From NCBI GenBank assembly GCA_934433135.1, contig CAKRZO010000012.1, positions 1-64,000 of the forward strand: a DNA stretch of 64,000 nt, written 5' to 3'. The stretch's first letter is position 1. Every line of letters begins with the position of its first letter. The notes under the pieces are model-generated. The model was not told the DNA's origin. It made no database searches and saw nothing but the letters and a program-made list of their open reading frames with translations. A program made the position numbers and the translations under genes. This document shows, one piece after another, positions 8,495 to 17,787 of the stretch. Source of the stretch: an uncultured Acetatifactor sp. (GTDB taxonomy: Bacteria; Bacillota; Clostridia; Lachnospirales; Lachnospiraceae).

Positions 8495-8812
8495 ATGGAG
8501 ATTTCGAAAGCAGATTGGAAGCTGTTTTGTGAACGTGTGCCCGGATGGCAAAAGCATTATATGGAGCAGCTGGCAAGGGAATATGTTGAACTGCTGACTT
8601 CTCCCGGAGAGGCATCGGATCATTTCTGGAAATTGGAGAAACGAATCAGGCGTGATAAGAAGCATCCGGGAGTGCTGATTGACATGCGCAGGTCAACCGC
8701 AATTTGGAATATTGCGATTATGGTTCGGGATAAAGTGATTACCATGGACGATTTGGATGGCTTCAGTCAGGACCTGATTGATGCGGTAAGACTGGTATTG
8801 GGCAATGCTTGA
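8495..8812 (+). CDS. Conserved hypothetical protein, 'WKLF' small gene family
   Basis: A 105-residue soluble protein beginning MEISKADWKLFCERVPGWQ, homologous to 6072-6410 and to the truncated copy at 5109-5276. An AGGAGG at 8480-8485 serves it; an in-frame ATG at 8486 (adding MNV) would also fit and would overlap the ATPase stop, implying coupling. Its final codons and stop lie within sequence derived from the DUF4406 remnant (GGCAATGCTTGATGA), so the natural C terminus may have been a few residues different. Function unknown. Confidence 0.65.
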   Translation: MEISKADWKLFCERVPGWQKHYMEQLAREYVELLTSPGEASDHFWKLEKRIRRDKKHPGVLIDMRRSTAIWNIAIMVRDKVITMDDLDGFSQDLIDAVRLVLGNA

Positions 8813-8998
8813 TGATATGCATAAACGCAAGATTGATATGGCGGATTCCATCTTTGTGATCAACGTAGAAGGCTATATCAGAGAAAGCTCCAGATCGGAG
8901 AGTGCACATGCTAAAGTGCATGGCAAGGAAGTACGCTATCTGGAGGAATCGGTGTTATGATGCTCTGTATGAAATTTGTCAATAATGTGTTTACAAGA
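8807..8998 (+). pseudogene. 5'-truncated DUF4406 gene copy (copy 4)
   Basis: About 190 bases match 1559-1750. The original frame would read MLDDMHKRKIDMADSIFVIN and continue to KVHGKEVRYLEE, but the first half of the gene is missing. Similarity continues past the stop (GAAATTTGTCAATAATGTG) and ends at about 8998, which is also the border with the GC-richer AI-2E/Cys-rich segment. Confidence 0.85.
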
Positions 8999-9037
8999 AA
9001 TACCGGATTTAAGGTTTCGAAAGGAACTTTAGGAAAT

Positions 9038-10225
9038 TCAGTGCCGAGAGCTTTCTTTCTTCATAAACTCCAGATAAAGGCTGTACAGCACTGCACAAAC
9101 GGGAACGCTGAATAGCATCCCTAAGATGCCAAATGCCTCGCCTCCGATAGTGACAGCCATCAGCACCAACAGTCCGGGAAGGCCAACGGACTTGCCGACC
9201 ACCTTGGGATAAATCAGATTCCCCTCCACTTGCTGCAAAACGAGCAGAAAGACAATGAACCACAGTGCTTTGCCGGGTTCTGCCAGCAGAATCAGAAAAG
9301 CGCCAAGACCGCCACCGATCCATGCGCCGAAAATCGGCACTAACGCAGTGACGGCCACAAACGCGGAGACCGCACCGGCATAAGGAATTCCAAGGGTCAG
9401 CATTCCCAAGAAGCACAGAACGCCGATGATGACAGCTTCGGTAAGCTGCCCGCTGACAAAATTTGTGAAAGTCTGGTTGGTCAGAGAGGCGATGTTCAGA
9501 AGCCGCTGCGCCTTCTTTTGCGGAAAGACTGTCACAAGGAGTTTTTTCAAATGTGCCGCGACCACTTCTTTTTTCGTAAGCAGATACAGCGCAAAGACAA
9601 AGCCCAAAAGAACATCTACCAAAACCGACAGGACAGACGTTGCCGCACCCCATGTAACGGTGAGAATGCCGCTGCCCTCATCGTTGATAAAAGTCGTAAT
9701 TTTCTCAATCAGCAAATCAGAGTCGATTGCATACTCCGGCAAAACAATGTTGTACTTTGCCGCAAAGTGAACAGCATCTGCCCACCAACGCCCGATTTCA
9801 TCAACATAAATCGGAATATTCCGGATAAACTCATCGCCGGACTCCCGCAAGCTCGGAAGCATCATAAACACTACGGCGAACAGTATTCCAAGCACAAGAA
9901 CAGCGCTTAATGTCAGGCACACGGGTCTGGTCACTTTCCTGGGAGCTTTTCGGCATACCCTGTTCCAGCAGCATTCTAACGGCCGAAGGATTACGTTAAT
10001 CAAAAAGGCAATTACTCCGCCGATCATAAACGGAGCGAACAGCGCAAGCACCTTGCCGAGAAAACGCAAGACGGCATCAAGGTTTACCAGCGCCCACGCG
10101 AATACAACAAGCAGCGCCAATGCGCGGATGATGTCGTGAATGAGTGCCTTGTTCGGCCATTTGCTTTCTTGCGGTAAGGGAATCTCATTTCTGTTGCTGG
10201 TTGTGTTCTGCGGTTTCTTCGCCAT
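9038..10225 (-). CDS. AI-2E family transporter (permease)
   Basis: A 395-residue integral membrane protein of the AI-2E (YdiK/PerM/TqsA) family. It has about eight membrane segments with the family arrangement: N-terminal pair (residues about 32-90), a periplasmic-type segment (SLRESGDEFIRNIP), and the C-terminal signature PIFGAWIGGGLGAFLILL, then NLIYPKVVGKSVGLPGLLVLMAVTIGG split over the next segment. Family members export various small molecules or act in pH/Na tolerance; autoinducer transport is shown for few. AAGGAAGGAAG precedes the ATG on the minus strand. It is divergent from the Cys-rich surface protein and shares its higher GC. Confidence 0.9.
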   Translation of the reverse strand: MAKKPQNTTSNRNEIPLPQESKWPNKALIHDIIRALALLVVFAWALVNLDAVLRFLGKVLALFAPFMIGGVIAFLINVILRPLECCWNRVCRKAPRKVTRPVCLTLSAVLVLGILFAVVFMMLPSLRESGDEFIRNIPIYVDEIGRWWADAVHFAAKYNIVLPEYAIDSDLLIEKITTFINDEGSGILTVTWGAATSVLSVLVDVLLGFVFALYLLTKKEVVAAHLKKLLVTVFPQKKAQRLLNIASLTNQTFTNFVSGQLTEAVIIGVLCFLGMLTLGIPYAGAVSAFVAVTALVPIFGAWIGGGLGAFLILLAEPGKALWFIVFLLVLQQVEGNLIYPKVVGKSVGLPGLLVLMAVTIGGEAFGILGMLFSVPVCAVLYSLYLEFMKKESSRH

Positions 10226-11166
10226 GTTTCTTCCTTCCTTTCATTAGGTGAGGTTCAGCCAGATACGAAAGCAATTATGCATTGCCTTTATACGCAACTT
10301 ATGTCAAAACCACCGGAACAGAGCCGTCTGAATCCTGCCCTAAAGGAAATATACAACAACGAACAGAAGTTCGCTGTAATGACTGTAAAAAATGTTAACT
10401 TTGAGCTGCAGCCGACTACGCAGGACAATGTATCAATGACCGTGTGCAGAAATGTCTCCATTTCTTCGCAGGAAGCCGCAACGGCGTGAAAGTGCGGTTT
10501 TGTGAATGGTGCGTCCGAACTGTTACTTTATGATAGCACAGCTCTTTCAAAAAGTAAATGCCATATTGCTTGTACTATATGTGACTTTTCTCGGCAATGT
10601 GTACCGTGATAGTTTTATATCGAATTTACCGGATTCGTTGAAACTGTTGTCTTACTTACGTGGCTATTATTGGTTGGTATCTGTCTCTTGCAGATATATT
10701 CTTTCTGTTTTTTGATATTTTACTTCTTGTTTTTTGGGAACAGCAATGTCTTCAATTATTAAATTTTTCTTATCAACACAAGGACAGATTTCAGCAACAG
10801 GGAGACTGAAAGATTCCTTTGATTGCAATCATAAAGTAGATCAGATCGCAGGAACTTAATTTGTGTGCAATTTAACCCGCGTTTGTCCTCACTTTTGAGG
10901 ACAGACAGAGCCTTTTTTTGGGGCTATAATAACAGTGAAAAAAAGATGTAACAGATTCCATATCGGCTGCTTTTAAGAAGTCAGATCATGATATCGATGT
11001 GACTCGTGCGGAGCCCCGCAGGATACCTGATGGATCAGATCTATGCGATGTGACAGCAACGTAAGGAGAGCGAGGGTGAAGCATCCCATGGAAAATGCAC
11101 GGTTTATGGATTGACACAAAACGAATAACAAAATCTTCAAATAATTTTGATGGAGGAAATGATAGT
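10226..11166. other. Long intergenic region between divergent genes
   Basis: This 941-base stretch has no gene that I can support. Short frames (for example 10277-10489) show no ribosome binding site or recognisable content. The only clear structure is the palindrome plus -10 box at 10884-10930. The 5' half is GC-moderate and the middle (10500-10760) is AT-rich. Confidence 0.5.
10884..10930 (+). promoter_or_regulatory. Perfect inverted repeat next to a -10 box (putative operator/promoter)
   Basis: TGTCCTCA (10884-10891) and TGAGGACA (10896-10903) form a perfect 8-bp inverted repeat with a 4-base spacer, the size expected for a dimeric regulator's operator. A consensus TATAAT follows at 10925-10930. 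No good -35 box is visible at 17 bases (CAGACA), so the promoter may need an activator. The Cys-rich surface protein gene starts 237 bases downstream. Confidence 0.45.
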
Positions 11167-14100
11167 ATGACAAAAACGAATTCACGAAGGCGCATCGTCA
11201 GTATCCTGCTGGTGCTTATGATGCTTCTGACAATGGTTCCGGGCACAGAGCTTCCCGTCCATGCCTTTTGGGACGACTACGACGACGGCTTCGATTGTCC
11301 TAACTGCGACCACTACCATTTTGGCAGCGAATATATGTGTGACTGCCTGTTCTGCACCATTGACTGTAACTACGAGTGCTGGGTTGAGACCCATTGTAAC
11401 GACTGCGGTCTGTGCCTGGGCGACACGCCCTACTGGTGCGAGGAGTGCTACAAGTGCGCCGACTGCATGGAGGATACGCACTGCTCCACCTGCGCCAAGT
11501 GCTACATCGGCGAGGATGACCAGCTGTGCGGCGAATGCCATAAGGGTCCCTGCTGCTCCATCACCATCTGCGACTCCTGCGGCTTCTGCGATGACTGTGC
11601 AAACGATGACAGCGACCCGATGCACTGCTCGCTGTGTAACGCCTGCTTCGGTTCGGTGGACGAGTGCGTGGACGACGATGATACCGGCGTCATCCACTGC
11701 GTCGATTGCCACACGGCCTGCGAGCAGTGCGAGGAATGCCTGCTGGCCAAGGAGGTCTGCGAGGACTGCGGCCTGTGCAAGGAGTGCTGCATGGACAACT
11801 CCGATGCCGGCGGCTGCCCGGACGGCGAGACCTGCGTGGAAAGCGCCGAGTGGGAAGAGCACATCTGCCCGGGCTGCGACGGCTGGGTCACGGATAAGGA
11901 AGACGAGGACGAGTTCTGCGAAACCTGCGAGCTGTGCAAGGAGTGCTGCGAGGGCAACTCCGACTGCTCCGAGGGGATGTGCGCAATGGACACGGACTAT
12001 GCGGATCACTTCTGCGAGGACTGCGGCCTGTGCTTCCACGACAGCGATCCCTGCGAGGACGGCTGCGATCAGCGCTGCAAGGACTGCTGCCGGGATGCCG
12101 TGAGCGCTATGGGCTGCGATCATGACGACTGGTGCTTCAGCGACTCTGATTTTGAGGATCATCTGAAGACGGAGCATTCCGGCGCCGGGCATACCCACAT
12201 CGCTTCCTCGTCCTGGTCAGCCGACGGAACGCAGCACTGGCACCCCTGCCGCTATTGCGACGGTGAAAAGCTGAATGCCGCCAACCATGAATTTGACGCC
12301 AAGGGCGTGTGCAAGGTCTGCGGCTACATCAGCGGCAGCTCCATCGTCATCACCCGCCAGCCCAAGGGCGTCAAGTGCAAGACCTCTATCTACGGCAGCG
12401 GCGATTATAAGGAAGAGCCGGAAAACGGCCTGCTGTTCAGCGAACATAACTGGGTCACCTTCTCTGTCTCGGCAAAGAGCCTGAAGGGCGACGAGCTGAC
12501 CTATCAGTGGTATCAGAAGGATAATGCGAATCCCACGAGGGCGCCCTACAAGCTGCCGGAGACAGATTACTATGTGGGCGTGAAAACCCCCACGCTGAAG
12601 CTGTCGGTTTCCGCCGAGGCCTGCCAGGATGACTACTCCTACTTCTGCGTCATCGGCAGAAAGGGTGACACTTCGGACACCATGAAAACGGCGGAGGCAA
12701 AGCTGACTGCCACCCATGCCTTCAGCTATAAGCAGGCCGGTGTGCCTGTGCCCACCGACGACGGCAAGAGAACGCCGGAATACAAGGTCACTTGGGTCGA
12801 TAAGGATGGGAATACCCATAACACTACCGTAGGCAGCGTTCGCAAAAGCGAGGGCCACAAGCTCAAGTGCCTGTTCGAAGAAAGCGCTCTTTACGAAGCG
12901 CATTATATGACCACCGGCTCCAAGGAGCGCATCTTCCCGCATACCTTTAAGCTTGAAAAAAGCTATGACGCGGTGGGCGGCGGCAGGGTTGATATGCTCG
13001 TCTGCACCGTCTGCGACTATTTCGTTTTTGTGAAGAGCCATGTCCATGATTACGGCTGGAACTGGGACTGCACCGGCTTCGGCAGTATCTATGAATATAC
13101 CTTCAACATCGGCGGCTCGACCAAGACGGTGGAGCAGCTCATCCTTGAGTCCGGCTATGCCCACCCCGAAAAGTGCAAGGTTCCCGGCTGCGAGGAGTTC
13201 ATCATGGTTCCCCATAGCTGGGGCCGCTGGAATGTGGTTTTGTGTCCTGATACCACAGGCAGCAAAGGCGGCATGGAGGCTGAATGCAGCGTCTGCGAAT
13301 ACAAAGAGACGGAAAAAATTGACGGCGATTGGACAAAGGACACCGCCATTGTGTCGGTGAAAAACGGCCGGGCAACCCGTATGATTGTCAAGCCCGGCGA
13401 CAAGATCAAGCTTTATCCCGATGATAAAGCAGGTCAGAAGGCCATCGGCTGGAAGGTGGAGTATCTCCGCGAATACAACACGTCTGACAGCATGGCACCG
13501 GTTCAAAAAAAATGGGATGCCAACGATGCCAAGACTCTGTTCAAGCTGGTAACTGACGGCTCTGCCCTCGAGTGGGGCTGCACGATTCCGGAGTTCAGCG
13601 CCATGGGCGCCCCCGGCGGCGGCCAATTCTTCTTTGAGCCGGTCTACTCCGAATGTACGCACAGCGGCGGCACCACGGTGCTCAATGCGAAGGCGCAGGT
13701 CTGCGACCGCAAGGGCTACACCGGCGACACCGCCTGCGCAGACTGCGGCCAAGTCATCAGTGCCGGTTCGGATATCTACCCGCCCGCAAATGCCGGCCAT
13801 ACCGGCACGCTGCAGCCGCTGTACTACTACGGCACAAACCTCTCGGCCACCACAGACGCGAGCCATGGCGGCAAACGCTATAACGCCAGATCGGGCGACT
13901 GCCGGCACCGCGCCTATGAGGGCGACTACCGCTGCACGGCCTGCGGCGGCACCGTAAAGGGCGAGACCGGCGACTTCAAGCATAGCGGTCCCCTTGAACT
14001 GCGGGATGTAAGAACGGCGACCTGTACCGAGAAGGGCTATTCCGGTAACCAATACTGCACAGCGTGCGACAGGATTGCGCAGAAGGGCGTCTCTACCCCG

Positions 14101-15258
14101 TCCCTCCACGAAATTGCCGGTAACTCCAAGCTGATCAATGAGAGAAAGCCCGGATGCACCACCACAGGCTATAGCGGCGACCAGCAGTGCACAGCCGGCT
14201 GCGGACAGATTTTCCGCTACGGTCATGTCATTAATAAGCTCAGCCACGACTGGGACGGCGGCAAACCCGCAACGCAGGGTAAGAGCGAAGGGATTCTCTA
14301 CACCTGCCAGCGCGCCGACTGCGGCGAGACAAAGTTCGTCAAGAACCCTGCAGCGACTGAGTACAGTGTCATCGTGACAAGCGACGGCAACGGAACCGCT
14401 TCCGCATCTCCCGAGAAGGCTGTTGCCGGAACGGAGATTGTCCTGAACGCCAAGGCAAATAACGGCTACCGTTTCAAGGAGTGGAAGGTATGGAACGATA
14501 GTGTGATAATCATAGACAACAGATTCATCATGCCGGCGGGTAATGTGAATATCCAGGCAGAGTTTGTCGCCGATTCCGTGGAGAAATATTCGCTTACGGT
14601 CATCAGAGGCACGGCATCCGTTGCCGCAGGCACTCCCATCACCGCCGGGATTGAGCAGAATACCGTTGTGACTGTTACGGCGGACACACCTGAGGTTGGC
14701 AAAGTCTTTGACAAGTGGATCGTGCTGGAGGGAAATGTCATATTGGCAGATGCCGCCGGATCTACAACCACCTTCACCATGCCAGCGGGTGATGTGAAGC
14801 TGGAGGCTACCTATAAGAACGCACCTTCCGGTCATATCCATAGCTACGGCACTGTTTGGAAGTATGATGCAGACAATCACTGGCACGAGTGCGAATGCGG
14901 AGGCAAGGTCGATGTGGCAGCGCACAGCTTCAAGTGGGTGGTCGATCAGGCTGCTACCAGGGAAGCCACCGGCATTGAACATGAAGAATGCACCGTTTGC
15001 GATGCCAGACGGAGCGAGAAAACGGTGATTGGCAAACTCTCTGATGACGGCAGCACCAATCCCGGCGACAACACCGGCAATACAGGTAGCAGCGATAATA
15101 ACACTAACAAGCCTGTAAAAGATGGCTCTGCCAAGTCTCCCAAGACCGGCAGCACCGGTGACATCATCAGCTGGGTGACTGTCCTGTTCGTCAGCGGCGG
15201 TGTTCTGGCTCTGTTGGGTATTATCGGCCAAAGGAAAAGAAGGAGCGATGCTGATTAG
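11167..15258 (+). CDS. Giant Cys-rich sortase-anchored surface protein
   Basis: 1363 residues from the ATG at 11167, chosen because GGAGG lies about 10 bases upstream and a signal peptide starts directly (RRRIVSILLVLMMLL, cleavage likely after PVHA). Residues 44-323 contain about 60 cysteines, mostly CxxC or CxxCxxC (for example CEDCGLCKECC), in an acidic background, which suggests metal knuckles or disulphides. Four 'GYxGDxxCxxCG' repeats lie at about residues 848-1010, and two bacterial-repeat (InlB B-like) units ending FxMPAGxVxxxA at about 1065-1215. The C terminus has SPKTGST, a hydrophobic segment and RKRR, i.e. an LPXTG-like sorting signal matching that of the protein beside the sortase at 54 kb. 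The GC is much higher than in flanking genes. The function is unknown; adhesion or metal binding is possible. Confidence 0.85.
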   Translation: MTKTNSRRRIVSILLVLMMLLTMVPGTELPVHAFWDDYDDGFDCPNCDHYHFGSEYMCDCLFCTIDCNYECWVETHCNDCGLCLGDTPYWCEECYKCADCMEDTHCSTCAKCYIGEDDQLCGECHKGPCCSITICDSCGFCDDCANDDSDPMHCSLCNACFGSVDECVDDDDTGVIHCVDCHTACEQCEECLLAKEVCEDCGLCKECCMDNSDAGGCPDGETCVESAEWEEHICPGCDGWVTDKEDEDEFCETCELCKECCEGNSDCSEGMCAMDTDYADHFCEDCGLCFHDSDPCEDGCDQRCKDCCRDAVSAMGCDHDDWCFSDSDFEDHLKTEHSGAGHTHIASSSWSADGTQHWHPCRYCDGEKLNAANHEFDAKGVCKVCGYISGSSIVITRQPKGVKCKTSIYGSGDYKEEPENGLLFSEHNWVTFSVSAKSLKGDELTYQWYQKDNANPTRAPYKLPETDYYVGVKTPTLKLSVSAEACQDDYSYFCVIGRKGDTSDTMKTAEAKLTATHAFSYKQAGVPVPTDDGKRTPEYKVTWVDKDGNTHNTTVGSVRKSEGHKLKCLFEESALYEAHYMTTGSKERIFPHTFKLEKSYDAVGGGRVDMLVCTVCDYFVFVKSHVHDYGWNWDCTGFGSIYEYTFNIGGSTKTVEQLILESGYAHPEKCKVPGCEEFIMVPHSWGRWNVVLCPDTTGSKGGMEAECSVCEYKETEKIDGDWTKDTAIVSVKNGRATRMIVKPGDKIKLYPDDKAGQKAIGWKVEYLREYNTSDSMAPVQKKWDANDAKTLFKLVTDGSALEWGCTIPEFSAMGAPGGGQFFFEPVYSECTHSGGTTVLNAKAQVCDRKGYTGDTACADCGQVISAGSDIYPPANAGHTGTLQPLYYYGTNLSATTDASHGGKRYNARSGDCRHRAYEGDYRCTACGGTVKGETGDFKHSGPLELRDVRTATCTEKGYSGNQYCTACDRIAQKGVSTPSLHEIAGNSKLINERKPGCTTTGYSGDQQCTAGCGQIFRYGHVINKLSHDWDGGKPATQGKSEGILYTCQRADCGETKFVKNPAATEYSVIVTSDGNGTASASPEKAVAGTEIVLNAKANNGYRFKEWKVWNDSVIIIDNRFIMPAGNVNIQAEFVADSVEKYSLTVIRGTASVAAGTPITAGIEQNTVVTVTADTPEVGKVFDKWIVLEGNVILADAAGSTTTFTMPAGDVKLEATYKNAPSGHIHSYGTVWKYDADNHWHECECGGKVDVAAHSFKWVVDQAATREATGIEHEECTVCDARRSEKTVIGKLSDDGSTNPGDNTGNTGSSDNNTNKPVKDGSAKSPKTGSTGDIISWVTVLFVSGGVLALLGIIGQRKRRSDAD

Positions 15259-15345
15259 GCGACGGTCTCCGGAAGAACGAAGCAGAAACGAACTATAAAT
15301 CGATAAGCTATCGCTTCTGAAAAATCTCAAATTGCTCTCTAAATG

Positions 15346-15392
15346 AAAACAGACTCGCGTCTTTCTATTGTAGACAAGCGGGTCTGTTTTCT
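15346..15392 (+). terminator. Rho-independent terminator
   Basis: AAAACAGAC (15346-15354) pairs with GTCTGTTTT (15382-15390), with CGC/GCG extending the stem, and ends in a T-rich tract. It lies 88 bases after the Cys-rich protein gene. The rest of the 302-base gap up to 15561 holds no recognisable gene. Confidence 0.75.
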
Positions 15393-15560
15393 TGCCAATA
15401 AACGGTATAATTATGCCCTATGGCACAATCTCAGTCGGATAAGGAACGAATTATTATAAAAATCCTTTAAGATTAGATGAAGGTCATTGCCGCCTGCCTC
15501 TTTTTATGGTAAAATTTTTATAAATTCAGGATCGAAAAAGGAAAGCGGGAGGGGTAATCT

Positions 15561-17687
15561 ATGCTGGAGAGTTTAAAAAAGACGGCAGGTGTAATCGGGG
15601 CATTGTGCATGGAGGCAGTTTATCTGATTTTTAAAGTAATCGGAATTGTAGAGACTTATATCGGACTTTTAATTGACACGCTTACCGGAAAACATACTTC
15701 TTATGGGAAAATCGCCACGCTGGCAATCGGTGTTCTGTCAGTGGCATCTTTTTATACCACGTATCATGGCATGCTCTATTTCATCGAGGCCTGGTGGATC
15801 TGTGCTCTGATCACTCTGGGAGTACAGGCGATTTTGTTAAGCACCAGCCTTCAGATTAACGGTGTGTTGGATCTGGATCAGATGAGCCGTCATAAATTTA
15901 AGCAAAAATGGGTGCTGGCGGCATCAGGCGGCATTTTTGCGGCAAGCTGCGTTATAGCGTACATATTAAAGGAAGTTTCTATTTCCTACCGGGCGGGGAA
16001 AATGTGGGGACATGTACTGTTCCTGACGGCAATTGTGTCTGCATTGGCCGTTTTGGTCTGGCTGATCGGCAATCTGATTCATGCCGGAAGCAAAAATCCG
16101 GTGGCGGGAACCTTCCTGCTCCTAATCTACTTTGCCGTGCTGGGAGTGTCTTCCTTTTTTTCCTACAATTCCTTTGTGCCGGTTATGTATCCGGAAGAAG
16201 TTAGCCGTATTGACCGCTATCAGGAATATGTCCTGGGATCGGTGGATCTATTGGAGCAGGTAAACCATAACGTGGACACAGAATACTACCAAAGAGTCAA
16301 ACAGTTGCTGGAGGAGTCGGTCGACCGAATTGCGAAGGAAGCGAAGGATGCGGATGCACAGTCCACTCTGACTGCGGAGGAGCAACGGATCTACGACTTG
16401 GGCGGAAGCATCAGGGAATATCAGAATCTGCAGGCACAGCTTGCGACATTGGAGCAAAAGGAAACGCAGGAGAATACCGATTATAAGGAAAAAGTGGCAG
16501 ATGCCACCCAAAATTCCGGCGGTATCGGTCCGAATGCCAGAGCGGTTCTGGAAATGCTGGCCAAAGAGCATGAAAATAATCTGACGCGGATTCAAAGCAA
16601 GAAGCAGCAGACGGAACAGGCGCTTGCGAAACTGACGGTTACCGCGGAAGATATCCGGCAATACTTTCTGATCGAGGAAAAAATTTCCCGGGAAAGCAAC
16701 GCCTTGGATTGTACGGAAGAAGCAGACACGATCCGGGCGTTGCTAAAAAAAGATCGGCTTACCACGGAAGAGACACAGGCTTTAAAAGATGCTGCCGATA
16801 AGATCGGGGAAGCCGCACTGCGTATCGGGACGGAAAAAGACCGAAAAGACGAACCCGGAAGATTGGCTTCGGTTTACCTGGGCTACATCGCTTATCTTAC
16901 ACAGTATGATGAAACGTTCCGGATCGTGCTTTCTACGGAATCCGGGGGTACGAAGGAAGAACTGCAGGAAGCTTATATGGTCATTCAGACGACGGTCTAT
17001 GCCTGCCTGGAAGCTTTGCCTGCTACAGATGCGGTTTTCCATGAAGAATCCGGAGAGACGCTTGAGACCTCGGCTCTGATGATAAGTGATTTCTACAGCA
17101 GCCTGGAAAAACTCAAACGCAATACGGATCCGGATTTAAGCCGAATCGAAAAAGCAGTCCGCACTTTCCTTGGAAACAAAATGATCGGAGTGGTCTGTGC
17201 CTTGATGGCGCTTTTGATCGATATGATGATTCTATTTGTGGGAATTGTCATGCCCCACAGCATCGACTTCTGGAGAGAACGGGAGCAGCATTATTCCAGA
17301 CAGGAATTCCAGAAAATTCTCGCAGATTTGTTGCACCAGCCCGGAAAAAACAACCTGGAAATGCTTAAGACATTAATTAATTCCGGCACCATTCACGGCA
17401 AGTATCTCCTGATTTCCAGAGATGATGTGGAAAAAGCAGGCTTTAATCTGGAAATGATGAGCCTCATTGATCTGGGAGAAGCCGAATACGTGGAGAGCGG
17501 CGCCGAAAGCGCGAACGAGCCGCAAGGATCGGATAGGCCACAAAAGACAGAAGATCAAACTGGTATAGAGGAACGGCAAAATACAGGAATCCGGCCGGGC
17601 TACCGTCTGCGAATGTCCTTCGCCAGCTGGTTTTTGGAATATATTTACGAACACTGGGATCGTCTTACCGATTTTGCAGGGAAGTAA
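15561..17687 (+). CDS. Unrecognised multi-span membrane protein with long coiled coil
   Basis: 708 residues. I do not recognise the family. The N-terminal about 200 residues hold about six membrane segments (around 15-40, 50-72, 75-97, 115-137, 148-170, 178-200). Residues about 205-540 are charged and helical with probable coiled coil (EYQNLQAQLATLEQKE). A further hydrophobic segment lies at about 540-565 (IGVVCALMALLIDMMILFVG). An acidic linker (residues about 640-670) and a short basic C terminus follow. The layout resembles a membrane-anchored scaffold more than a transporter. GGGAGGGGTAATCT precedes the ATG. The next gene is a membrane-attached phosphoesterase 100 bases downstream, but a functional link is not shown. 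Confidence 0.7.
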   Translation: MLESLKKTAGVIGALCMEAVYLIFKVIGIVETYIGLLIDTLTGKHTSYGKIATLAIGVLSVASFYTTYHGMLYFIEAWWICALITLGVQAILLSTSLQINGVLDLDQMSRHKFKQKWVLAASGGIFAASCVIAYILKEVSISYRAGKMWGHVLFLTAIVSALAVLVWLIGNLIHAGSKNPVAGTFLLLIYFAVLGVSSFFSYNSFVPVMYPEEVSRIDRYQEYVLGSVDLLEQVNHNVDTEYYQRVKQLLEESVDRIAKEAKDADAQSTLTAEEQRIYDLGGSIREYQNLQAQLATLEQKETQENTDYKEKVADATQNSGGIGPNARAVLEMLAKEHENNLTRIQSKKQQTEQALAKLTVTAEDIRQYFLIEEKISRESNALDCTEEADTIRALLKKDRLTTEETQALKDAADKIGEAALRIGTEKDRKDEPGRLASVYLGYIAYLTQYDETFRIVLSTESGGTKEELQEAYMVIQTTVYACLEALPATDAVFHEESGETLETSALMISDFYSSLEKLKRNTDPDLSRIEKAVRTFLGNKMIGVVCALMALLIDMMILFVGIVMPHSIDFWREREQHYSRQEFQKILADLLHQPGKNNLEMLKTLINSGTIHGKYLLISRDDVEKAGFNLEMMSLIDLGEAEYVESGAESANEPQGSDRPQKTEDQTGIEERQNTGIRPGYRLRMSFASWFLEYIYEHWDRLTDFAGK

Positions 17688-17787
17688 GGAGTGCTGATTT
17701 TTCACACGGCTATTTGCGCCGCAGACGTCACAAGGTAGCCCTGATCAGATCTCTTCGGCGATAAAGCGTCTGCGGAATGGGATTAGC

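Noticed and set aside
10277..10489. A 70-codon frame in the long intergenic region
   Set aside because: No ribosome binding site, no recognisable content and no conserved neighbour relation.
12217..15330. A 1037-residue open frame on the minus strand, plus another at 11182-12198
   Set aside because: Both are antisense to the Cys-rich surface protein. High GC and biased codon use create long shadow frames; the products are Ala/Val/Gly-rich without domain similarity or ribosome binding sites.
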